This document shows positions 1 to 5,971 of a stretch of 5,971 nucleotides of DNA, in pieces (within the stretch, counting starts at the first letter, position 1; each line of letters opens with the position of its first letter). The notes below the pieces were generated by a model. It made no database searches, was not told where the DNA came from, and saw nothing but the letters and a program-made list of their open reading frames with translations. Source of the DNA: an uncultured Marinicella sp. (lineage in GTDB: Bacteria > Pseudomonadota > Gammaproteobacteria > Xanthomonadales > Marinicellaceae). The position numbers were made by a program, and so were the translations under genes. The stretch is taken from the NCBI GenBank assembly GCA_938008005.1, contig CALLLZ010000394.1:1-5971 (forward strand), given 5' to 3'.

Positions 1-324
1 AGGTTGAGTGAGATATTTCCAAGTAATGATACTTATGTAGTCGATCCACGGTTATTAGATGGGGCTTTGCAAACATGTTTGGTTGGACTGGTTGATCAAG
101 GTCTATTAAAGCAGTCAAATAAATGGTCATTTGTACCGATGATGATCAAACAATTTCAAGTAATTAAAAAAATGCCAGAAATTGTCTATGTTTATATGCA
201 ATCAGATGTGGTATTAAAAAAACAACAGGACAGTTGTGCATTTAATTTGCAAATTGTGGACAGTAAAAAACGAATATGCGTTGAAATTAAACAAGTTGTT
301 TTCAAACAATTCATTAAAACACAA
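1..324 (+). other. PS-DH dehydratase-fold domain, C-terminal hotdog half (partial)
   Basis: This is the second hotdog of a polyketide dehydratase. The motif DPRLLDGALQ holds the second DH catalytic element DxxxQ (Asp20, Gln24). The usual HP before it is DP here, a mild departure. The segment WSFVPMMIKQFQVI (residues 42-55) matches the beta-strand region that follows in DH domains, and the fold ends near residue 105. The first half, with the HxxxGxxxxP histidine, lies upstream, so activity cannot be judged. If active it would dehydrate a beta-hydroxyacyl-ACP to an enoyl-ACP, which is the acceptor the downstream sulfur-handling pair would need. It could instead be a double-bond-shifting or pyran-synthase relative; these share the fold and cannot be separated from this half alone. 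Confidence 0.85.
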
Positions 325-3300
325 TCTTTCACTAAGCATTCACTTAAGTCTGCAGTTTCAATTAAGAAAAACAGGGCAGAATTATCAAACAATATACAAG
401 AAAATTTAGACATGGCCAAGGAAGGTGAATTTAAGTCAAATAAACCTATGAGGAATCAAGCCGTGAGCAGCCAAGCCATGAGTAATCAAAGTCTATTCGA
501 TAGAACAACAGAATATTTCATCAATAACATTGCTGAAATTGCTTCTCTTGAACCGAGTGAGGTCGATGTTAAACAATCATTTAAGGAGTATGGAATTGAC
601 TCTTTTTTAACTCTAAGCATCATCAGAAACTTAGAGGATGACTTTGGTGACTTAAGGAAAACACTGTTATTTGAAGCCAGTAACATCAATGAACTGGTAG
701 CGATTTTCATCAGTGAACATCAACAAACATTAAAAACCATGTTCAACCTTGAGCTTGTTGATGATCAAACGGCCCAAGAGGGTGATTTCGTATCTAAGGA
801 CACTGCCGAAGATAGCAATCATGAAGAACTTGCCAATTTGGGTGATGAACAAGTTGTCAAGGAAGTTGATGAGCAGATTATTGACGAAATTAGTTTTACA
901 GATGTATTTGAAGAGACCAATGAAACACTGGCAGATATTGAAACTGATAATGAACTAGCCCAATCTTTTTGTATATTTAAAAGTCAATCGCTGGAAAAAG
1001 TGCCCCATCAAGCGAAAATCATCCAAGCGTTATTTTCACAATACGGTGGAGAGTCTGTTGCATTATCAAGAAAAGACATTGCGCCTTATGTGTTTCTTTG
1101 CGGTAAAGAACAAGGGTTGTTTTACTTTAATACGCATAAAGATATTTTACTCGCTTTCAGGTATGTAGGGCCTGATGATTATTTTCTCGAAGCGATCACA
1201 GAACTGAAAGCATATTGCAAAACAAATAAACTCAAACTTAATGTCTTGTCAGAAACATCGTTAACTGAAACGTTGAAGCATGGTTTGTCGGCCAATTCAT
1301 TTGGTGTAATTCAAAGGCTTCCACTCATAGCTGAATTCAGTATAAAAGGCAGCAAGATGCGCCGCTTACGCTATCAAGTTAATAAATTTCAACAATCTGG
1401 AGCAGCTAAAACCATTGAATATAAAGTTGGTGTGGATGTAGCTACAGATGATGCAGTGGCGGGTATGATAGAAAAATGGGCAGGCATTAAATCAGGAGTG
1501 AACCCGTATATATGGCGTGTAAAAGACGAAATGGAAACGGGCTGTCTTGGTGATGCATACAGGATCTTTTTAACTTATCTGGATAACAGTTTACAAAATG
1601 TTGTGATTGTTTCTAGAATTGAATCCGAAAACAGTTACTTATTAGACACAGAGTTTTATTCTAATGAAATGGCGGTGGGTGCCATGGAGTTTGGGATCGT
1701 TGAAATTATTAAACTATTAAGGGAAGAGGGTTGTGATGCTTTCAGTTTGGGATTGACATTTGGTGCCAGTTTTATCGAGTCAAATCAAGCGGACCCTGCT
1801 GTCAGGAAATCATTTGAAAAATTGGCAGAAGATGGTATCTTTGAAGAAGCTGGAAATTTCCAGTTTAAAAATAAATTTCGTTGCGTAAACTCACCTTTAT
1901 TTTTATATCGAACTGAAGATCAAGCACCATCCAATGTGATTGACATCATAATGATGATTGGTAACCCCCATAGTGCAAAGCCATTGAGCCCAGTTATCGA
2001 AACACATAATAGCGGCATTGAAGCTACACACCAAGAACAAGTTGTGCCAAAAACATCAAACACAGGAATTCTAAAACAAGCCTTTACTACAGAGCCCCAA
2101 GCACCACTCAAATCTCTTACCCCTATGATACCAATGAAGTTAGCAGATAAGTCTGTAGTGCTTAAAGCTGCTGGGTATAACCCTTTTAACCTTATCCGCG
2201 AAGAGATTGAATATGATTTGGCTACTGACTCTTGGTCAGAATTAGAATACCCCTTTATTAAGCAACGTACTGAGTTATTACAAAGCAAAAATCAAAACAG
2301 TGAGCTGCATTTGGAAGATATGATCACTGAAGTTTTTGGATTGCCTTATGTGTTACCTTTTTCAGCGGGAAGAGTGGCTGAGTCTTTCTTCTGTCCAGCA
2401 TGGCCCAAGAATAAAAAATATGTCTTACAAAATGCATTGTTTCCTACATGTCTATTCCATCAAGTCAATAATGACTTTATTCCAGTTGAGGTGGTTGATA
2501 GAGAGTTTGATAACTTTCGTTCAAATCATATATTTAAAGGAAATTTAAACTGTAAGGAGTTAAGTTCTAAACTTGAAGAGTATGATAATGATGTGGCTTT
2601 GGTATGGGTCGAATTGGCTAACAATGCAGCAGGAGGTTGCCCGGTATCTATAAGTAATTTAAGAGAAATTAAATCGTTGATTGGTGACATTCCATTGGTG
2701 ATCGATGCAACAAGAATTGTCGAAAATGCCTACCATATAGCTACCTATGAAAAAGAATACCTGGGTCATGATATCTGGTCTATTGTTAAAGAGATATGTT
2801 CATATGCGGATGCTGTTAATGCCAGCTTAACCAAAGATTTCGGTACTCATATAGGTGGCTTTTTTGCGACCAGAGATATTGATCTATATGCCCAAATTCA
2901 GGATGCTGTTTCTACCAATGGCAGTGGTTTAAGCCGAATGGATCGACAATTGGTTTGTCAGGCCGTTGAGGATAAGACCTATATACTAAATGCAGTAAAA
3001 AAACGCATGGATGCAGTGTCACAACTGGCTCAACTGTTAGTCAGTGGTGGTGTGTCTGTTGCACAGCCGATAGGTGGGCATTGTGTACTTATTGATCCAA
3101 TGACCATCGATGGATTATCGGAATTAGCAACGCCGTTGCCGTCCTTTTTAGCTTGGTTGTATCAGAACACAGGGATCAGAGCAGGCGTGCACAGTGTGGG
3201 TAGACAGCGCAACACGGCAATGAATGATTTAGTTAGATTGGCAATACCGGTAGGAATAAGTAGCGAACAGATTCAAGACATGGCTGGTAGGTTGATCACG

Positions 3301-5971
3301 TTATTTACAACAGACAGCCAAATTGATGAATTAACATTGAAGAATCAACCGCAAGGTTTGTTTGGAGAAATGAAAGCCAGCTATGTAGTAAATGAATCAG
3401 TTCAACTGAATTTATCCGATAACTTAGTTAAAAAATCTGTGAGTTCACAAAGTAACTTTGAACAGTCAGTTAAACCGATTGAAAATAAGGTTGATGATAA
3501 AGCTCAAGATAATTACCAGTCTATCAATGATAAAGCAGCTCACAATCGGAACCAAGAAAAACCGTCAATGAATGACAGTTCTATGGGCAGTCGCGATATA
3601 GCCGTAATTGGTATGAGTGGTCGATATCCAGATGCCGATAATTTGACTCAATTCTGGGAAAATTTAACCCAAGGTCAAAATAGCATCAAAATGGGGCCAG
3701 ATTGGGCCAGTCGTTTTATAGATGAAAATTCAAGTCAACATTTTGGTGGTTTTATAGATGATGTAGATAAATTTGATTCTTTGTTTTTCAGTATTTCACC
3801 ACGTGAAGCCGAGAATATGGATCCACAAGAACGAATGATGATGGAGGTTTCATGGGAAGCATTGGAAGATGCAGGTTATCATCCTGAATCTTTGGCTGAT
3901 ACATTAGGGTCTAATCAAGTCGGTGTTTTTGTTGGTGCAGTTTGGTCTTACTATGAAATGTTGGGTGCTGAAAATCGACAATTAGGTGGTGGTTCAATTG
4001 CCAATTCTCAACATTGGGGTATTTCAAACCGTGTCTCATCATTTATGAATTTCAGTGGCCCGAGTTTAACGGTTGATACAGCCTGTTCTTCTAGTTTAAC
4101 AGCCATACATTTGGCTTGTGAATCAATACGCAGTGGTGAATGCCAAGTGGCTTTAGCTGGTGGTGTTAATTTAGATTTACACCCAAGTAAACATCATATC
4201 ACTCATGCAGCCCAATTTTTATCTGATGACGGTTTGTGTCGTGCTTTTGGTCGCGGCGGTAGTGGCTATGTAGCGGGTGAAGGTGTAGGAACTTTGGTTC
4301 TTAAACCATTAAGTCAGGCTGAATTGGATGGTGATCATATCTATGGGGTGATCAAAAGTACTGCAACTAATCATGGTGGTCGAACGGCTGGTTATACTGT
4401 TCCTAGCCCAAATGCGCAGGCTGCGTTAATTTCATCAGCTATTGAAAAAGCCAACATCAGCGCTGAAACAATCAGTTATGTAGAGGCCCATGGTACTGGG
4501 ACAGAACTGGGTGATCCTGTTGAAATTCAAGGAGCCACCAAAGCCTATCGAAAATACACTCAGGCGAAACAATACTGTTCAATTGGCTCAGTTAAAACCA
4601 ATATTGGCCATTTAGAGGCTGCAGCCGGAATAGCTGGTGCGACTAAACTGTTGTTACAAATGAAGCACAAACAACTGGTGCCTTCATTGCATTCACAAGA
4701 GCTCAATGAATACATAGATTTTAAAAACTCACCATTTTACGTTCAACAAGAAAAGACTTATTGGCAGCCATTGGAAGTTGATGGGGAGATCATTCCTCGA
4801 AGGGCTGGTTTAAGCTCATTTGGCGCTGGTGGAACCAATGTACACATTATTTTTGAAGAATATCAAGTCAAAAATCGAACCAGCAGCCCAATACAAGAAC
4901 AACTGTTATTTGTGTTGTCAGCCAGAAAAGAAGAACAACTAAATATCCAAGCGGTTAACCTGTTGGCATGGTTGGAAGACAGTGAAAATTCGGATGTTAA
5001 TTTAGCGGAACTGGCATATACATTACAAGCTGGTCGTTTACCTATGGGTAAAAGAATGGCGACATCCTCGACCTCTAAAGATATATTAATCAATAATTTA
5101 AAAGATTTTATTAATAACGAACATAATGAAGATGTTTATTTGGCTGATCCCAATACCAAATTTGCACTGGATCTATTTAATGGCAATGAAAGCAAACAGA
5201 TTATCGATGTTTTAGTTAACAATGGCAGCTTTAATAAGCTGGCTAAACTATGGGTTAATGGTGTTGATATCAGCTGGAGTCATGCCAATAAAAATGTTTA
5301 CAGGAAAATTTCATTGCCTACCTATCCATTTGCTAAAGAGTCTCATTGGATAAATCAATTGGTCGGTAAGGGTATTGCTGCGCATACCACACAAACTCAT
5401 ACATTACCCAAAAAATCTGCTGCGGTCATTCACCCATTGATCGATAAAAACCTATCGACTTCAAATTATCAAGAATATCAGAAGACATTTAATTTAAACC
5501 AATTCGTTTTTAGTGACCACATTGTTGACGGTTTACCCACGTTGCCAGGTGTAGCTTACATGGAAATGGCCAGAGCTGCAGCTGAACATGCGTCTAGTTT
5601 TCAAGTCAGTGCATTGGAAAATTTGATCTGGGCAAGCCCAATTAACACCCAAAGCTCACAAGACATCAGAATCAAGTTGAATACAAATAGCGCTAATGAC
5701 GATATTACAGATTATGAAATTTGTACATTCGACAACGCTGGTAAAAAACACATCCATTCACAAGGTAAAGCGGTTTGTGTTCCACAAACACATTCAATTT
5801 TACCAAGTAAAGATATACCAGCCATCAAAGAACGTTGTAATGGCTATTTGTCAAAAACAGAATGTTATGATTTGTTGGCAACCAGAAAATTAAGGTATGG
5901 CGCGCCATTACAATCAATCAATGGGTTTCATTATGGGCACAAAGAAGGTCTAACGAAACTGAAATTGCCGA
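1..5971 (+). CDS. Trans-AT polyketide synthase, internal fragment open at both ends (DH-ACP-DUF2156-like-PLP lyase-KS-DH)
   Basis: Frame +1 has no stop codon over all 1990 codons, so neither end of the gene is in the window and no start can be chosen. The protein is a cytosolic assembly-line enzyme that extends an acyl chain held on carrier domains. Visible domains in order are a DH C-terminal half, an ACP, a GNAT-fold DUF2156-like domain, a tryptophanase-family PLP lyase, a KS, a trans-AT-type post-KS linker without AT, and a DH N-terminal part. Absence of AT after the KS, the linker ending in a YPF..ESHW motif, and the KS motif HPSKH indicate that malonyl units come from a separate acyltransferase. 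The unusual part is the amino-acid-handling pair between ACP and KS, which suggests sulfur insertion in mid-chain. The product is unknown. Domain order is clear; pathway identity is not. Confidence 0.96.
325..492 (+). other. DH-to-ACP flexible linker, no KR
   Basis: Residues 109-164 are rich in Ser, Asn, Gln and Lys, with no recognisable fold. No ketoreductase NADPH-binding motif (GxGxxG type) is present, so the DH is joined to the ACP directly. The ketoreduction that DH chemistry needs would have to come from a KR placed before the DH, on another polypeptide, or in a preceding split module. Confidence 0.7.
448..492 (+). repeat. Three tandem degenerate 15-bp units (pentapeptide repeat in linker)
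   Basis: Three adjacent 15-base units encode MRNQA, VSSQA and MSNQS (residues 150-164). The DNA units share the pattern rtg-agn-arc/t-caa followed by gcc or agt. They sit just before the ACP and look like slippage-driven growth of a flexible linker. No separate function is implied. Confidence 0.6.
493..735 (+). other. Acyl carrier protein (ACP/PP-binding) domain
   Basis: Residues 165-245 form a typical carrier domain of about 80 residues. The phosphopantetheine attachment motif is YGIDSF, with Ser201 (bases 601-603) as the modified residue. Helix 2 follows (LTLSIIRNLEDDFG), and the later KTLLFEASNINEL element is the usual ACP helix-3/4 region. Phe directly after the serine is less common than Leu or Ile. 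The domain lies directly upstream of the DUF2156-like/lyase pair, so it is the likely carrier of the chain those domains act on. It is a single ACP, not a tandem pair, and there is no Trp marker of the kind associated with HMG-cassette beta-branching ACPs. Confidence 0.95.
751..966 (+). other. Strongly acidic interdomain linker
   Basis: Residues 251-322 separate the ACP from the DUF2156-like domain. In residues 261-320, 21 of 60 are Asp or Glu against only 2 Lys and no Arg. No domain is recognised. It is probably disordered or partly helical, and it may hold the carrier away from, or present it to, the next domain, whose helix is basic (KGSKMRRLRYQ). That electrostatic pairing is an inference. 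Confidence 0.75.
976..1920 (+). other. GNAT-fold DUF2156-like domain (MprF/LPG-synthase C-terminal type)
   Basis: Residues 326-640 resemble the DUF2156 family, the tandem-GNAT catalytic part of phosphatidylglycerol lysyltransferases. Supporting marks in order are: the basic helix KGSKMRRLRYQVNKFQQSG (449-467), matching the family pattern K..k.lR..lnr..k.G; a central strand pair ending LLDTEFY (547-553); AMEFGIVEIIKLLREEG (561-577), matching the helix before the core strand; FSLGLTFGASF (581-591), matching the family's LG.aPl element; and FKNKFRCVNSPLFLYR (622-637), matching the closing K-KF-x-W-x-P-x-Y-L-x-Y element. Known relatives transfer amino acids from aminoacyl-tRNA. Here the domain sits inside a PKS between an ACP and an amino-acid lyase, so I infer that it attaches an amino acid, perhaps cysteine by conjugate addition, to the ACP-bound chain. 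No membrane segments are present. Family call is fairly sure; reaction is speculative. Confidence 0.75.
1921..2145 (+). other. Linker between DUF2156-like and lyase domains
   Basis: Residues 641-715 begin with a short hydrophobic stretch (NVIDIIMMIG), probably a last strand or helix packing on the preceding domain. They continue as a Pro-, Thr- and Gln-rich segment with no recognised fold. The segment AGYNPFNL at residue 723 is already the start of the tryptophanase-family domain. Confidence 0.6.
2146..3390 (+). other. PLP-dependent beta-eliminating lyase domain (tryptophanase/tyrosine phenol-lyase family), probable C-S lyase
   Basis: Residues 716-1130 align from end to end with tryptophanase (TnaA) and tyrosine phenol-lyase, but about 50 residues shorter. 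Matching blocks are AGYNPFNL, YDLATDS, GRVAES, NAAGGCPVS, DATRIVENAYHI, CSYADAVNASLTKD, HIGGFF, PIGGHCVLID, NTGIRAGV and LVRLAIP. PLP residues are kept: Lys945 (bases 2833-2835) as the Schiff-base lysine, Asp902 and Arg905 in DATR, Asn875, Phe814 as ring stacker, and Arg1079 as carboxylate binder. Tyrosine 74 of TnaA has no counterpart (Ser in my alignment), and His463 aligns with Gly. In known enzymes these lie near the aromatic leaving group. So the domain should still do PLP beta-elimination on a free amino acid head group, but not on Trp or Tyr. By analogy with the SH domain of LnmJ, a cysteine-type C-S lyase acting on the ACP-bound chain is the best guess. Confidence 0.88.
3391..3594 (+). 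other. Low-complexity linker before KS
   Basis: Residues 1131-1198 are rich in Asn, Ser, Lys, Asp and Gln, with no predicted fold. This length and composition is typical of a flexible joint between modules. The KS begins right after it at SRDIAVIG. The absence of a stop or a new start shows that the lyase and the next module are on one polypeptide. Confidence 0.75.
3595..4860 (+). other. Beta-ketoacyl synthase (KS) domain
   Basis: Residues 1199-1620 are a complete, apparently active KS of normal length. It starts at DIAVIGMSGRYP and ends at AGLSSFGAGGTNVHIIFEE. The active-site cysteine is Cys1362 in VDTACSSSL (bases 4084-4086). The two catalytic histidines are His1497 in HGTGTELGDP and His1537 in KTNIGHLE, with Lys1532 conserved. 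The HPSKHH segment after GGVNLDL is of the type common in trans-AT KSs. It takes the chain from the upstream ACP after the DUF2156-like and lyase domains have acted, then condenses it with a malonyl unit on the next ACP. Its substrate specificity clade could show whether it accepts a sulfur-bearing chain, since trans-AT KSs group by incoming substrate. That needs a phylogeny. Confidence 0.97.
4861..5430 (+). other. Trans-AT-type post-KS linker (AT docking remnant), no AT domain
   Basis: Residues 1621-1810 follow the KS. LLFVLSARKEEQL (1635-1647) and LAELAYTLQAGRLPM (1668-1682) match the KS-AT linker subdomain. LWVNGVDISW (1750-1759), then LPTYPFAKESHW (1772-1783), match the conserved end that wraps back onto the KS. 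The AT catalytic motif GHSxG is absent, and the segment is too short for an AT of about 300 residues. This is the usual state in trans-AT synthases, where a free-standing acyltransferase loads the ACPs. Confidence 0.9.
5431..5971 (+). other. Dehydratase (PS-DH) domain, N-terminal hotdog, cut by window end
   Basis: Residues 1811-1990 start at HPLIDKN and contain an intact HxxxGxxxxP motif, DHIVDGLPTLPG, with catalytic His1840 (bases 5518-5520). It is followed by VAYMEMARAA, the standard DH helix. The later LRYGAPLQSI (1964-1973) matches the YGp.F..I element that opens the second hotdog. The DxxxQ/H motif lies beyond the window. It should dehydrate the beta-hydroxy intermediate of the module begun by the KS at 3595. 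Whether a KR and ACP follow is not visible. Placed right after KS and linker, it forms the normal KS-DH start of a trans-AT module. Confidence 0.93.

Noticed and set aside
192..710. Two minus-strand open frames (192-419 and 486-710)
   Set aside because: They lie opposite the DH and ACP coding sequence and have no recognisable product.
749..958. Plus-strand open frame in another reading frame within the acidic linker
   Set aside because: It overlaps the continuous PKS frame, and its Lys/Leu-rich composition is what a shifted reading of an Asp/Glu-rich stretch gives.
976..1920. A C- or O-methyltransferase or a ketoreductase, the more usual inserts at this place in a PKS
   Set aside because: No SAM-binding ExGxGxG or NADPH-binding GxGxxG motif is seen; the DUF2156-type elements fit better.
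1920..2288. Minus-strand open frame of 122 codons, the longest closed one in the window
   Set aside because: It lies wholly opposite the DUF2156-lyase linker and lyase start, which are clearly coding on the plus strand. Its translation shows no recognisable domain, and it is a shadow.
2336..2548. Plus-strand out-of-frame open frame within the lyase domain
   Set aside because: The +1 frame through the same bases aligns continuously with the tryptophanase family (GRVAES, then F814), so this is a shadow and not evidence of a frameshift.
2146..3390. A separate tryptophanase gene (tnaA) with its own start
   Set aside because: There is no stop before it or after it, no ribosome binding site with a suitable start at the domain edge, and no tnaC-like leader. 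It is a domain of the PKS.
4863..5093. Minus-strand open frame of 76 codons opposite the post-KS linker
   Set aside because: Antisense to a conserved PKS linker with clear motifs on the plus strand. No supporting features.
4861..5430. A degenerate acyltransferase domain between KS and DH
   Set aside because: No GHSxG motif is present and the segment is only about 190 residues. The ends match the standard trans-AT post-KS linker.
5696..5893. Plus-strand out-of-frame open frame within the second DH
   Set aside because: The frame +1 reading carries conserved DH elements on both sides. The alternative translation resembles nothing.

Overview
The whole window is the interior of one very large gene. 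Frame +1 is open from the first base to the last: 1990 codons plus one base, with no stop codon. It encodes part of a modular polyketide synthase of the trans-acyltransferase (trans-AT) type. Neither the start codon nor the stop codon is inside the window. All residue numbers below count from base 1. No RNA gene, insertion sequence, CRISPR array, promoter or terminator was found, and nothing convincing is encoded on the minus strand.

Domain order (residues): end of a dehydratase-fold domain (1-108); flexible linker with a three-unit pentapeptide repeat (109-164); acyl carrier protein with Ser201 (165-245); very acidic linker (251-322); a GNAT-fold domain resembling DUF2156, the catalytic part of MprF/LPG synthase (326-640); linker (641-715); a PLP-dependent domain of the tryptophanase/tyrosine phenol-lyase family (716-1130); low-complexity linker (1131-1198); ketosynthase with Cys1362, His1497 and His1537 (1199-1620); the short post-KS linker typical of trans-AT enzymes, with no AT domain (1621-1810); and a second dehydratase with an intact HxxxGxxxxP motif, cut off by the window end (1811-1990).

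The main point of interest is the pair formed by the DUF2156-like domain and the tryptophanase-like lyase, inserted between an ACP and the next KS. It recalls the DUF-SH didomain of leinamycin LnmJ, where SH is a PLP-dependent (thio)cysteine lyase that leaves a thiol or hydropersulfide on the polyketide. A coherent model is as follows. The upstream DH makes an alpha,beta-unsaturated acyl-ACP. The DUF2156-like domain helps attach a cysteine or similar sulfur amino acid at the beta carbon. The lyase cleaves the C-S bond to leave sulfur on the chain. The following KS-DH module then extends that chain. The lyase keeps its PLP residues but has lost the Tyr and His positions that tryptophanase uses for its aromatic leaving group, which fits a changed substrate. 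The chemistry is inferred, not shown by the sequence.

Organism: the DNA is AT-rich, roughly 40% GC by eye, with Asn-, Lys- and Gln-rich linkers. This suggests a low-GC bacterium, perhaps a gammaproteobacterium (marine or symbiotic), and not an actinomycete, the group in which the leinamycin family was described. The taxonomic guess is weak.
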